A stretch of 64,000 nucleotides of DNA from the NCBI GenBank assembly GCA_025094145.1, contig JALLLS010000004.1:496001-560000 (forward strand), given 5' to 3'. Below, piece by piece: positions 9,341 through 20,722 of this stretch. Within the stretch, counting starts at the first letter, position 1, and every line of letters begins with the position of its first letter. This DNA comes from Spinellus fusiger. Taxonomy: Eukaryota; Mucoromycota; Mucoromycetes; Mucorales; Phycomycetaceae. Below the pieces are notes generated by a model. The model ran no database searches and had not been told where the DNA came from. It worked only from the letters and a program-made list of their open reading frames with translations. The position numbers and the translations under genes are program-made.

Positions 9341-10744
9341 CTAAGACGGTGGTTTAGAGGGAAACAGAGAATGCTTCAGGCATGGTTCTACAGGGACGCA
9401 TTGAAAGGGAGAGAAAGAAGATGTGGGAGCAGCATGTAGAGAGGGTGACTGAAAAGACAGTGGACGCGACAGAATTTTGGGTATTTGAGATTCAAAGAGG
9501 GGTGAACGTGTTGCAAGAACATTAGGAAGGACAGAACTTGGTGCAAAAGTAGTCGAGGACACACTTTCATGAGAGACCAAGGGGGTGTCCACTGCCGACT
9601 GTTTCTTTTCAACTTCACTCAAATGGAGCAATAGAGTAGAAGCAGACTCTTGCTCTGCTCCAAGTTTACCTTGTGAGAGTGTACTCAATAGATGATGTGC
9701 AGTTGAATGAGGTTCTATCTTCATTACATCCTCTAGGCTTTGTAGTATTTTTGATGACTGAGTCAACAGTGAATTAATGTTATTCACTTCTTGCTGCAAC
9801 TGATTACGTCGAGACTGCAATAGATGATGAAATTCACCAGTGCAGTTAGATCCATTCAACTCTTTGGTCATGGCTTGTGTAGCTTCAGAGAAGGATGTAG
9901 AATGCTTCCATTCATTGTTGGATATGTCCACTGCTGCTATAAGGGAAGACAGATGAGGCAGAGAGTTGCCAGGGACTCTTTCTCTAGTGGTGGTGTTTGG
10001 CTCTGGTAGATTCTTCAATCCATTCTCTAGACTTATCTGTTCTTGATGTTGAATGTCTTTCTTCTCTCTGTAAGGGGTTGGAGATGGGTAAAGAGGAGGA
10101 TAGTTGGGAGACATTGTTTTTGTTGGACGAGGATATATCTCTTTTGAGTTGTTCTTTGAACTATTTTTTGAGCTGTCTTTTGAACTGTCTTTTGAACTGT
10201 TTTCTTGATAATGCTTAATATCGTGGTGGCTAGGGTCGGATTTCTTGAGTTTTCCTAGATGCTGCTTTTGCTGAAATCCTCCGTGACTGAAGCGTTTGCG
10301 TCTTTGAATTGCTACCTTCTTCATTGTAATAGGTCTTTGAATGCTATGGAGCTTAAAATAAAGACCACATGCATTGCAGATTGTATTGCCCTTCTTGTCT
10401 CTCCGCCAAAGTGGTGTTGTTTGTGTGTGGCAGTTAAAGCACTGAGGAATAGGTATGGACCAAATGGCAGGGTCTTTTGATAATTCATGGCAAGAACTTT
10501 GAAAAGGTGGACGGGATGTAGAATGAGTCAAGTGTTGAGTACTTTTTTCAGCAATAGTACAGCTTTGTTTCTTTCTGAGACCTGTCAAACTGTGCTCTTG
10601 TGGATAATGCATGGGCTGAGATATCATCTCTCTTGTCTGGTGGCTCCAATGATAGGGAGATACCTCATGACACATGTGGGTATAGGGTGGAGTATGATCT
10701 TGGAGCTGTGGAGCACCCTTTGTAGTATCAGAATTATAACTCAT
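9341..10744 (-). CDS. GATA-type zinc-finger transcription factor
   Basis: An intronless ORF encodes 467 aa, start at 10744. One GATA finger of the C-X2-C-X17-C-X2-C type uses Cys102, Cys105, Cys123 and Cys126 ([19 protein letters not shown] then [11 protein letters not shown]). It is followed by a basic tail [15 protein letters not shown], which resembles fungal regulators such as SreA/Urbs1 (iron) and other GATA factors; the regulon cannot be told from this. The N-terminal region is rich in His, Gln and Pro. After the finger come a repetitive [16 protein letters not shown] stretch and, around residues 300-345, a heptad-like segment ([18 protein letters not shown]) that could dimerise. Only a single finger is present, unlike two-finger siderophore regulators. 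The protein is expected in the nucleus. Confidence 0.88.
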   Translation of the reverse strand: MSYNSDTTKGAPQLQDHTPPYTHMCHEVSPYHWSHQTREMISQPMHYPQEHSLTGLRKKQSCTIAEKSTQHLTHSTSRPPFQSSCHELSKDPAIWSIPIPQCFNCHTQTTPLWRRDKKGNTICNACGLYFKLHSIQRPITMKKVAIQRRKRFSHGGFQQKQHLGKLKKSDPSHHDIKHYQENSSKDSSKDSSKNSSKNNSKEIYPRPTKTMSPNYPPLYPSPTPYREKKDIQHQEQISLENGLKNLPEPNTTTRERVPGNSLPHLSSLIAAVDISNNEWKHSTSFSEATQAMTKELNGSNCTGEFHHLLQSRRNQLQQEVNNINSLLTQSSKILQSLEDVMKIEPHSTAHHLLSTLSQGKLGAEQESASTLLLHLSEVEKKQSAVDTPLVSHESVSSTTFAPSSVLPNVLATRSPLFESQIPKILSRPLSFQSPSLHAAPTSSFSPFQCVPVEPCLKHSLFPSKPPS

Positions 10745-11707
10745 CCTTGCAAGTAAAGATGAAGAGAAAACACACGAAAAAGAAAAGAAAGAGAAAAGGA
10801 GAGAAAAGAGAGAGAAAAGCCAACAAGTTCTCTCACTATAAATATGAGAGAAAACGAATACTGCTAGTTAAGCCGAATCTTAATATAAACAAAAGAAATG
10901 ATTAAAATCTAAGTCAACTTTAATACATGTGTGGAATAGAATACTTAAGATAAAGGCACGGACTATGGATTCACAGCCGATAGGTAAATAAGATATCCTT
11001 TTCTCTCTCCTCTTTCTCCCTTTCTCTCCCTCACATACTTGTTTTCTTCCTGTGTCATTTACTCTCACCTGTTGTTTACTCCTCCTCTGACCCTTGAAAT
11101 GAAAAATAAATTGTTTATTTTGTGTTCTCTGCAATAAGACATGAGGCATGGTTCATATTGCTGTATTGATTTTCCATTCTAAGCATAGTGATCAATGTAG
11201 ATCTTGGAGTTCTGGTTCCGAACCCTTTTCCTCGACGGATATGTGTTCTCAGCATAGTATAATACCTCCACTTTCCTTGTTATATTTATATATCAAGTAA
11301 ATCAATTTCATCAGGCATAGCTTCATTATTAGAGAAACAGTGACATTCCTTAGTTTATTTTGCCAATCAATGTAGTAGTGCATCCTATGTACTTTCTACA
11401 GAACCAACTGAGTATTGTACGATGCTAAAATAAATAAATAGTCATTCTATTTTCATCGATGTAACCATTGGCACTATCCTCTTTTGAAGAGTCATCTATT
11501 TTTACCAATTAATATTTCCAAGATAACAGAATGCAAGGTATCAAAGTAGTCTATCTGCATCAAAGTCTGCCAATACTTAAATAAGTTATCAGAAGACGGA
11601 CTTTTTTTTATTATAACTACTATCATGACTTAAAATATGGAGAGATAGCCCCAGTCCTTTACATCAAGGGACATGAATGATAACTGGATGTTCCGAGACT
11701 GTATATA

Positions 11708-11744
11708 TGCATGTATGTATGTATGTATGTATACATGTATGTAT
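11708..11744 (+). repeat. GTAT/GCAT microsatellite
   Basis: A run of GTAT units is interrupted once by GTATACAT. Confidence 0.85.
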
Positions 11745-11944
11745 GACTATGAAATAGCTTTTGCCTGATGATGTGATGACGAAATACACTCAGTATGCAT
11801 GTTTGGGGTTCAAGTAATAAAATAACATAGTAGCACCAAGTGAATCAGTGATAGACAGTACATGTCATTCACATCCGGGCTATTGTTTTGTATTTGAAAT
11901 TGCTCTCTTTGTCATGAATAAAGTGCCTTTTTGATCTATATTAC

Positions 11945-12178
11945 CTATCTACCTACTTACCTACTTAGTCACTTATCCACTTAGCCACTTATCCACTTAG
12001 TCACTTATCAACCACTTATCAACCACTTATCAACCACCTAGTCACTTATCAACCACTTATCAACCACTTATCAACCACCTAGTCACTTATCAACCACTTA
12101 TCAACCACTTATCAACCACTTATCAACCACTTATCAACCACTTATCAACCACTTATCCACTTACCCACTTACCCACCT
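11945..12178 (+). repeat. 11-bp minisatellite (AACCACTTATC)
   Basis: About 230 bp of tandem units based on AACCACTTATC, with variant ACCTAGTCACTTATC blocks recurring after every third unit in the centre, forming a partial higher-order repeat. The edges decay into CTTACCTACTTA-like units. Confidence 0.93.
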
Positions 12179-13896
12179 ATAGAGACTCTATTTCTATCTA
12201 TGTAGAGGTGAAGAAAGAATAGAAGAAAAGACAACCACCAACAAGATTGACTTATAATTTTTGCTGTTTATTGTTATAGTTTCATGGGTGTTTATTGGAG
12301 TTTTCTCTTTTTCACATACAACTCGAGGTAGAGACAGCGGTCTTGTTTGTAGATCCATGGGCTCGTTCTCTATCAATCATCTCCGTCCCAAACGATAATG
12401 ATAAATATCCCGATATATAGAATAGAATAGAACAGAGTAGGGCAGAACACTTTATTCTTTCCAAATCATTCTCTTCAATCATCTTCATGCTTCCTATTGA
12501 TCAAGTCTATTGATAGTGGAATTCTATGACTTTATTTGAGGCTTAAAAACAAGGAATTAAATAAATAAAGAATACGTCTGCCAAGGATAGTTTCTAAAAA
12601 TTTAGATTTGACCACCGTCGATCCTATCTTTAACAGAGATATGATATTCTTCTGCTGTGGTAGAAAATAGAGTATTACAAATCATCTTTACTTGGTAGAT
12701 ATGAATAGTGCATTGAATCAAATCAATGTAGACAATTTGATCTCTTTGTATCTATCACTAAATTTATCTTTCTATTACACTTGTTACAATGATGCTGTGA
12801 TGTTAAAGAGCCTCCACAGTTATGCTTTTATTCTTATTAGTATTCTTATTAGTATTAGTATTCTTATGATGATGGCTATGATGATGGCTATGACTGTGGC
12901 TATTCTTCTTATAGTAGCAGGCTATTAGAACGTAGGGCTTAATCAGTAAATAATGATCTACATAGCTATTGCATCTTTCTATTAGGAACTATTCAAATAC
13001 AATAGAATACGATCAATACAAAAAGTGAATGATTAGACAAAGAGTCTTACAAGAAGAAAAAGACAATATAAGACAAGACTACCATGATATCAAGATGGAA
13101 AATATCACAAAGACAAGATATTATTGCTGGGTAATGCCATTTACTCTCAGTACGGTTAATAATATCAGTCTTAAAATGATTCACCACTATACTCTATGAC
13201 ATTGTTGCCTTTTAGTACCATAGTTGTACTGATTTATGGTAGGCATGAGCTATATTTTTTTTACCAATGCTTGTACCTTTTTGAGAAGTTTCTAGATATA
13301 TTTGTGGATTTATTATGTGTCGTTTTCTATTTATATTTGAAACTGTTTATCTCAGTGATTTATCAATGGATACATAGGGACAACTGATAGTGTACTCTAT
13401 TCTACTATACCTTCTTACTAGGATGGATATCCTTTAACATTAAGATGGATTTTAATACTAGAATAGATATTACTTGGTACTGGAATGGTTATTTCCTATC
13501 TATAAGAAATAATAATAAATGAAAAAGACCTGTCTACACTAATAGTTGCACTGTAAACCTCATTTACAGGTACATCATCCTACAAATAGGCTCCTTGTAA
13601 AGGCATCATGGTGTCAATGTCTCCCCTTGACTGTTTGAAAGTTCTCTTTTTCTTCTTTTCTTTAGTAGAAAAACTTCACTCGAATTAAAACCTACTGCTA
13701 AACCAAATTTCACTTTGAAGTAAGTCCATTCTTTTCCCCATTGACAATTATCCTTGAGGGCGGCCTTTCCTCCACTGCCCAAATATGCACTAGTTGTACT
13801 ATAAAATACAGCCCCGTAGGGTGAGATATTTTCTTATTGACATCATTGCACTGACTTTCTCTCTCACACACTCACTCACACACACACTCACTCTCA

Positions 13897-14461
13897 ATGG
13901 ACACTAACACTGCCAAGACTACCTCTATTTGCTCATCAGGTTCATTTTATAATGGACACAAAGTTATCAATGACCCTATTCATGTAGGTGTCTGTTATTC
14001 TCTTTGTCTTCTTCCTGCTTACATTCATGACAGGGCCACATTATGCTTGATGATTCTACCATTGACTTTATAGACACTGTTCAGTTCCAGAGACTAAGGG
14101 ATCTTAAACAGGTAATACTAATAATAATAATGGTAGTAGCAGTAATAGTAGCAGGATAGTTGGAGTTGCCTGGTAATGGCTAGACTTACTTATGCCTGTA
14201 TAGATGGGATCTGCCTATTTCGTATTTCCTGGTGCAAGCCATAATCGTTTTGAACACTCTATTGGTAATCAATAACCCTATCAGAAACGAATTTCTTCTT
14301 CTAATATAGCTCGTCTCTCTTTCTCAATCAATTTGGCTATTGATATATAGGTGTCTCTTATTTATCAGGCACTTTGATTGAAAGAATAGCAAAAGATCAA
14401 CCAGAGCTGCATATTAATGAAAACGAGATCAGATGTGTCAAATTGGCAGGGTAAGAGACAG

Positions 14462-14504
<43 letters not shown>

Positions 14505-16159
14505 GAGTTATAGTCTTATTATTTATTCTGCTCTTCTATAGACTATGTCATGATTTAGGTAATAGAATAGAGTATACAATGAAGAGTGAGAATTCATAAC
14601 AGTCATCATGCCTATAGGTCACGGTCCCTTTAGTCATATATTTGACAATGAGTTTATGCCCAAAGCAAGGTAAGTCCAAAGAGTGGTTATGAGTGACATG
14701 GACATTCATCTAGACATTAGGCCTGGCATTAATTGGTCACATGAACAAGCATCAGAAATGATGCTAGAGAGTCTTATTGATGACAATAACATTGATATAG
14801 AACAGGAAGACATTCAACTGATTAAGAGTCTTATTGCAGGAGAACCCAAATCAAACAGGTAAAAAGAATTGGACTACATGAAATAGTGGCATGACCAACT
14901 CATCTCATCTCATCTCATGTCTTTTTTATTTTATATCTATTGTTAATACTATTGTTATTATTATTACACAGTCAACAAGAAGAAAGACGTTTCTTATTTG
15001 ATATTGTCGCTAATAAGAAGAACAGTGTGGATGTAGACAAGTTTGATTATATTGAAAGAGACGCCCAGAATCTTGGATTACGCAGTTCTTACGATGCCAA
15101 AAGACTCTTGGTGTACAGCAGAGTAGTTGATAATGAAATATGTTACCATCACAAAGAAGTCTATAACTTGTATGAGATGTTCCATACTCGCTATAGTTTA
15201 TTCAAACGTGTTTATACCCACCGTGTTGGTAACTATCTCAAGAATCCCCAAGATAGTCAATACTCACTGTGGTATGAATAGGTAAAGCCATTGAGCTTAT
15301 GCTATCCGATGCATTGCTGAGTGCTGGTAAGTGAAAATGTGTATATACGTGTGTGTGTCTGTCTTTTCTCTTATACATACCCACTTGAAGATACACATAT
15401 GAACATATCAAGCACTGTAGACAATCCAGAAGAATATCTTTACCTTACAGATGATATACTTCGCAGCATTGAAAGATCAAAGGAACCAGCATTAGAAGAA
15501 TCACGGCGTATTATTAAGAGACTGCGTACAAGAAACCTGTACAAGTTTGTGGATGAGTTTCTATTACCAACAGAGTTGGAGCCCATGGTTAAGCGTGTAA
15601 GTTGCAAGTAGATAAAAGAGGGTAAGAGAAGGACAAGACAGCTGATATGGCGTAGAGCATGATTTCACCAGCAGAAATCGTATCTTATCAGAGTGATAAT
15701 GATGGTCTTGTTGAAGAGGATGTGATTGTGGATTGGCTTAAGATCAACTATGCTATGAAAGACAGGAATCCTGTTGATTCGATACGCTTCTTTTCTAAAT
15801 TTCATGACAACGGTAGGCATCGTCCTTAAGAATCCAGAGTACTTACTATTGTACATTGCTACTACTCGACAGTCTCTTTTACTATTCCCAAAGAACATGT
15901 TTCTTTCCTTATTCCAGGGCAGTTTGAAGAAGTGATTATTCGTATCTTTGCTCGTGACCCTTCCAAAAGCAAAGCCATTCAAAAGGCATTTCGATGTCTT
16001 ATTAGAAAGATTGTGCCATTTACTCCTGATCATCCCGTAGAGCCTAGTCCTGCCCTCACAGTACCCAATGATTATGATATGATTCTCTCTGCCAAAAGAA
16101 GACGTTCTACAAGTGGACTCTTTAGCCAAGAGATTGTTAGAAAGTGGACAGGACCTTAA
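13897..16159 (+). CDS. SAMHD1-like: SAMHD1-like HD-domain dNTP triphosphohydrolase
   Basis: Twelve exons (13897-13983, 14034-14111, 14204-14264, 14351-14450, 14542-14558, 14618-14669, 14721-14858, 14972-15228, 15282-15326, 15391-15594, 15672-15812, 15918-16159) sum to 1422 nt, a 473-aa protein. Family landmarks appear in order: VINDPIHGHIML, VQFQRLRDLKQ, VFPGASHNRFEHSIG, LCHDLGHGPFSH, VDVDKFDYIERD, YEMFHTRYSL and DRNPVD. The metal-binding set H73, H112, D113 and D200 is complete, so hydrolysis of dNTPs to nucleoside plus triphosphate is expected. The N-terminal SAM domain of animal SAMHD1 is absent. Exon 5 is only 17 nt long and encodes the HD pair. Intron 4 contains a (CA)n(TA)n run. The donor of exon 10 (GTGTAAG) was chosen because it alone keeps the frame. 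Confidence 0.93.
14464..14504 (+). repeat. (CA)n(TA)n microsatellite in intron 4
   Basis: An alternating CA then TA run sits in the intron directly before the 17-nt microexon of the SAMHD1-like gene. Confidence 0.93.
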
Positions 16160-16515
16160 TCTACAAGAACAAATATTTTCTTCTTTCTCTCTTCTTTGTG
16201 AATAATGTGATAGATATGCCTATATACCTGCTTATATAACCTACCTATAAATACATAGCTATATGGCTCATACAAGTTACAGTGGTATTTTTGACTATTA
16301 AATCGACGTATTAGTGCTCTTTTATTGTATTAGACGGATGATATATATTTATAAAGAAAGTATTTGTAGACTGCTGTGAGCTTATTTCTTTATTTCTTGC
16401 TGCTGTAATGAAGCATTGCACCTGGTACACAATACTCACGAGAATAATAAACATAATGATAGTAATGATGATGATGCTACTCTATTCTATTCTAATAGAA
16501 TCCTTCTTATAACAC
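16160..16515. other. Convergent 3' intergenic region
   Basis: This stretch separates the stop codons of two convergent genes (SAMHD1-like and RRM protein) and must hold both 3' UTRs. It is AT-rich, and no gene was seen. Confidence 0.6.
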
Positions 16516-17696
16516 TTAAGCCTTGGAGGCTTCTTCTTCCTTCTTCTTCTCACGCATCAGCCATGGATGGCCACGTAAATAGGCATCCTGACCAGCAAAT
16601 TCAACACGCACTTTACGTCCATCGAGTGTATGTTTATCAGGAGCACGAATAGCCTTTGTTGCATAATCCACATGCATAAAATCAATGTAACCAAATCTAT
16701 GCCTGTCAATATCCATCTTTACAGAATCACCACCTACCCTTTGCATTTGCCAGTGTCTTGGAATTCTGCCAATCTCACTTTACGAATAGAACCACACCAT
16801 TCAAAGTGTTCCTTCACCATGGCAGATGTAGTCTCAAAACTAAGATTGCCTAAGAATAGAGTAGGACAGGGAGGGTTCTTCTGCTTCTTGATTTCCTTTG
16901 CTGTGGTAGTGGTGCCATCTTTACGCTCAAAGTTCTTGGCGTCTTTGATTAACAGTGCACGACCATCCAATTTGACTTCTGACTTTTCTACACCCTTGGT
17001 TACAGCCTCAACTGTATTAAAGAACACATAGGCAAATCTAACAGACAGTACAAGTCAGAAATAGATAGAGTGGATAGAGTGGATAGAGTGGATAAGCATT
17101 ACCCTTTGTTGTTCTTCTTGGGAGTATCTCCCTTGGGACATTTGATTCTGGTAATCTCTCCACAATCCTCAAAGTACTTTCGAATATCCTCACTGGAAGT
17201 AGAAAAGGCAAGATTGCCCACCCAAATACCATGTTCATCAGGCCTCTTTTCACTCTTTTCGGCTTTGCTCTTTTTGCTCTTGGGTTTTACTGTGTCTTTG
17301 TCCTCCGCATCTTTGTTGTCGTCTTCTTCTTCACTGTCACTGACTTGTTCTCCTTTCTACACTATGAATACTAGAAAATAAAGGCAACAAGACACTCACC
17401 TTTCTCTTTTTGTTCTTTTCTTTGAGCGTCTTCTTTTTCTTTCTGTTTTCTCGGTTGACCTTTCTCTGTAAAAGCAAAACAAGCACAGTGAGCCTATTTG
17501 TCTTTATCTTTCAATATACAATAATAGTAATAGTAATAGTAATAGTAAAGGGTAGTTTTACACTCTCTTCTCGCTGCTCTTTTGTCATGGCGGCTCTGAG
17601 CTTTTTTCGTTCTGCCTTTGCCGTATCAATAGCTTCTACAGGCGCATCATTAAACTCCTCAGCAATGACAAAAGTGTCGTCGAGCTGTTTTCCCAT
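16516..17696 (-). CDS. Two-RRM nucleolar RNA-binding protein (Nop13/Rnp24-like)
   Basis: Five exons on the minus strand (17562-17696, 17400-17465, 17103-17356, 16738-17037, 16516-16696) sum to 936 nt, giving 311 aa. The N-terminus is charged, with Lys-rich and acidic blocks (VSDSEEEDDNKD, KSKKSKAEKSEK). Two RRMs follow: the first opens HGIWVGNLAFSTSSEDIRKY and contains GFAYVFFNT, the second opens PTLFLGNLSFETTSAMVKEH and contains GFGYIDFMHV. RRM order, linker and basic N-terminus match the yeast Nop13 / fission yeast Rnp24 group, which are nucleolar and bind pre-rRNA; that assignment is by resemblance. The gene is divergent from the ZNF830-like gene with 191 bp between starts. An intron carries three 9-bp GGATAGAGT repeats. 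Confidence 0.8.
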
Positions 17697-17757
17697 GCTG
17701 CCAGAATGAAGAATGAAAAAGAAAGAAAGAAAAAGAAGAGACTCTTGTTGAAATGAG

Positions 17758-17800
17758 AAAGAGAGGGAGAGAGGGAGAGAGGGAGAGAGGGAGAGAGGAG
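17758..17800 (+). repeat. GGGAGAGA repeat in bidirectional promoter
   Basis: A purine-only tract of 8-bp GGGAGAGA units lies between two divergent start codons (17696 and 17888). It probably overlaps the regulatory region of both genes. Confidence 0.85.
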
Positions 17801-17887
17801 AAAAGAGAACAAGGATAGCAAGTCACATGAAACAAAGCCACTGAGTCTAGTGAGAGGCACAGTTGAGCCATCTTTTATTGCTTCTCC

Positions 17888-18838
17888 ATGTCAACGCCCT
17901 CAGAAATCAGACGTCTGTTTAAGCAGCAGACAGCAGAAAGAACAAAGAAAAATGTTACACATCCATTTGCAAAGTACGATACACAAGGGAAGCTTGTATG
18001 TGTAGTGTGTAATGTGGCTGTGAAGACAGAGACCCTTTGGCCAGCTCATCTTTCTTCTGCGAGTCATAAAGAGACCATAGCTAAACTCAAGGCTATCAAA
18101 GAACGACAGCAGCAATTACAGCAGAAGCAGGCTGAACGAGTGATTAAAGGGGAACTCAAGCGGACTGAGGTGGAAAGAGCAGAGGAAGAAGAAGAGAGTA
18201 CAGCCAAACGACCACGTTATACTGAAGAAGAGGAGGAAGAAGAGGAAATGCCCACTGCTCTTCCTGCAGATTTCTTTGATGCACCTACATCTGCCTCTAC
18301 TACTTCACATACCAATCTTACCAATGAAACACAAGATCTTAGTTTTCTTCCTGCTGGATTCTTTGATGACGCTGAACAAGAGGCCCGTGCAAGAAAAGCA
18401 CCTCCGCCCAAAGTACAGTTAGAAGCTGAATTCGAAAAAGAATATGAATTATTCAGAGAAGTCATGGTAGAACCCACAGCAGAAGCCGACAAAATCAGAG
18501 AAGAAGATGAAGAAGCCTTCTGGATTGACAGAGATGAAGAGCTTCTCAAACAGCAGATTGACTTTGATACACGTGTAGAAGCATTGAAGCAATTGCGGCA
18601 AGAGGGAAAGGTGCCTACAAGAGAACACAGCAGGGAAACAGCAGCCCGTATGGAATGGGAAGACACAGAAAGAGACATTCGCTTAGGGCTTAAAAAGGGA
18701 GTGCGTGACTTGCTAAAAAAGACACCAAAGAAGACTGCTCATACTGTGTTTGAAGATATGGAAACAGACGAAAGCGATGATTCTGACTCTGAAGAGAAAG
18801 AAGAGAAAGAGTGGGGGTGGAGAGTACAGCAATTATGA
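17888..18838 (+). CDS. ZNF830-like: ZNF830/CCDC16-like zinc-finger protein
   Basis: A single exon encodes 316 aa. The N-terminal IRRLFKQQ and HPFAKYDTQGKLVCVVC lead into one C2H2 finger, with Cys pair CVVC at about residues 38-41 and His pair H54/H60 in WPAHLSSASHKE. This matches animal ZNF830 (HPFAKY-type motif, finger, long acidic coiled tail), a nuclear spliceosome-associated protein. A Gln/Lys/Glu coiled-coil follows (IKERQQQLQQKQAERVIK), then a poly-Glu block and two LPADFFD / LPAGFFDD motifs. A conserved-looking helical segment (FEKEYELFREVM, then EAFWIDRDEELLKQQIDFD) comes next. The C-terminus is acidic and ends EWGWRVQQL. It is divergent from the RRM gene. Confidence 0.88.
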   Translation: MSTPSEIRRLFKQQTAERTKKNVTHPFAKYDTQGKLVCVVCNVAVKTETLWPAHLSSASHKETIAKLKAIKERQQQLQQKQAERVIKGELKRTEVERAEEEEESTAKRPRYTEEEEEEEEMPTALPADFFDAPTSASTTSHTNLTNETQDLSFLPAGFFDDAEQEARARKAPPPKVQLEAEFEKEYELFREVMVEPTAEADKIREEDEEAFWIDRDEELLKQQIDFDTRVEALKQLRQEGKVPTREHSRETAARMEWEDTERDIRLGLKKGVRDLLKKTPKKTAHTVFEDMETDESDDSDSEEKEEKEWGWRVQQL

Positions 18839-19351
18839 ACTATTTAGCCGTCACACCTGGGTGTAGAGAGAGAGAGAGAATAAGGAGAATAAGAGAGAAA
18901 TCCTCACTTCTCAGTGTCAAAATAGGCTTATCTATAAACAGACACTGGTTTTTATCGGCTTGTACAGTCAGCACATCATGTTGCCTAGTAACCTACCACT
19001 GTTGCTGTTACACACACCACAGTTGAACTAAGCTCAGGAACAGAGAGGGAAATCCACCCATAGATAAAAGAAGAAAACAAAAAGGAAATGGGTTGGAGTG
19101 GACACCATTAAGATGTAATGAAAAGAGTAGACCGGGAGATATGAACAACTCTCCCTAATAGAACCCACCCTCTCTGTCTTTGTCCTATAGGCTTGGTAGT
19201 GAGGCTTGGGAGTCCTACCAAGTGAATTGCATTTTCAAGCAAGATGTTCCTTGATGACGTGTCTCAACAGCGCCTCTATAAAGACATGCACCCTGTTGAT
19301 TGGCCCCTCTTTTCCTTTTCTCTCCCGACTGCTTCTCTTGGTAGACTCGTC
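18839..19351. other. Intergenic between ZNF830-like and KES1-like genes
   Basis: GA-rich repeats lie near 18867-18900 and the probable leader of the oxysterol-binding gene near 19190-19350. An in-frame upstream ATG at 19244 could extend that protein by 36 residues. No other gene was seen. Confidence 0.5.
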
Positions 19352-20722
19352 ATGGCCACTGCAGAAAACCACCTTGAGAGTATTCCTGCCGACCAACAGG
19401 GCAACTTCTCGTCCTTTTTAAAGACACTTGCTTCATTCACAGGAGACCTTTCCAGCCTCACCTGTCCCTCATTTCTTCTGGCTCCCATCTCACTGCTAGA
19501 ATACTCGTAAGCCACCTTCCTCCTTATCCTCTCCTTCTTTCTCTTATCCTTTGTCACCGGCCTTAATCTATTCTTCAAAGGGCCTTTTGGGCAGACCAGC
19601 CATCTTTGGTAGGCATAGAAATGCATGGCTACATCTGACTCTTGCTTTAGCTCTCAGCTATCAGTACCCACACCACCCCTGAAGATCGTTTCTACGCGGC
19701 TATCAAATGGTTCATCTCTTCCCTCAACGGTTCCTTCTCGAGTCGTGTGCCCAAGGGTGAGTGGGAGAAGAAACCCTTCAACCCTATTCTTGGTGAGCAA
19801 TTCTTCTGTTCTTGGGACAATGGAACCACCATCACATGCGAACAGGTGTCACATCATCCTCCTGTCTCTGGCTTCCATATTGAACACAAGCAGGCAGGTG
19901 TGGTGGTCGATGGACATGATGGGCAAAAGACCCGCTTCTCAGGCACCCAGATGTTAGTGGATCAGGTTGGTTACTGTCTGGTGAAGCTGACACAGCACGA
20001 TGAGTCCTATCTCTTCACTCTGCCCTCTTTGTCTGTGAATGGCATTTGGTATGCTGGTAAGAAGAAAAAAGAAGAAAAAAAGAAAGAAGAGGGAGGGAGA
20101 GAGGGAGGGAGGGAATGCTTTAGGTTAGAGAAGGGCGATAAAGAGGACTGATGATGTTTCAATAGCACCCTACGTTGAGCTCTATGGCACTTCCTATGTA
20201 CAGTCTTCCAGTGGATTCCATGCTGCTATTGAATACACCACCAAGGGATGGATTTCTGGTGAATTGCATCACTTCAAGGCCTCTGTTGTAGCTGATTCTT
20301 TGGCTGGCCCTACTGTGATTGAGGGACAATGGACAGCCAAGTCAACCATTACAGTGCACAAGGGAAAAGCTGAGCCTTTCCTTGACTTGACTCATCTTCC
20401 TAAGCCTGAGCCTATTGTTAAGACCATTGAGGAGCAGGGTGCATTGGAGTCACGTAAGGTGTGGCAGAAGGTATCAGATGCATTGAGAGCTGGAGATTAC
20501 ATGACAGCTTCTACAGAGAAGGCTACGATTGAGAACCAACAACGTACAGAGCGTAAGGAGCGTTCATTGAACAGTCATGAGTGGGAGCCCAAGTACTTCA
20601 AGTCTGTGCCTGGAGAAGAGGCATATGGTGATTTGCGTCAAAAGATCCTGGCAAAGTCGGATAAGAAGTTTGTGGATACAATGGGAGAGGGTGGCTGGTT
20701 GTATCGAGAAGAGGCATTATAA
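19352..20722 (+). CDS. KES1-like: Oxysterol-binding protein homologue, KES1/OSH4 type
   Basis: Four exons (19352-19506, 19581-19608, 19651-20056, 20166-20722) sum to 1146 nt, giving 381 aa, close to the length of short OSH proteins that consist of the lipid-binding barrel alone. The lid and first helix read FSSFLKTLASFTGDLSSLT and LLAPISLLEYS; the OSBP signature EQVSHHPP is at about residues 125-132; later blocks include NPILGEQFF, YVQSSSGFHAAIEY, LESRKVWQKV and EWEPKYFK. The family exchanges sterol for PI4P between membranes. No PH domain or FFAT motif was seen. Exon 2 is only 28 nt. ATG 19352 (context GTCATGGCC) is preferred over the in-frame 19244. Confidence 0.92.

Larger units (their letters stand above)
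10745..13896. other. Long intergenic region
   Basis: The start is the probable promoter and leader of the GATA gene (GA-rich 10780-10815, TATTTATAG-like box on the minus strand near 10842). Farther along are a GTAT microsatellite and an 11-bp minisatellite. Several short ORFs (for example 12692-12928) are hydrophobic or low complexity and are not supported. The last ~100 bp before 13897 are CA/CT-rich leader of the SAMHD1-like gene. Confidence 0.5.

Noticed and set aside
11207..11232. Possible tRNA T-loop (GGTTCCGAACC)
   Set aside because: No acceptor stem or D/anticodon arms could be folded around it.
11945..12178. Possible CRISPR-like array from regularly repeated units
   Set aside because: The units are contiguous without unique spacers, and the genome is eukaryotic; it is a minisatellite.
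15665..16129. Long minus-strand ORF opposite the 3' exons of the SAMHD1-like gene
   Set aside because: It is a shadow of real plus-strand exons whose frame and motifs fit the family.
18217..18678. 153-aa Ser-rich ORF on the minus strand inside the ZNF830-like gene
   Set aside because: Antisense of Glu-rich codons gives Ser-rich ORFs; there is no independent support.
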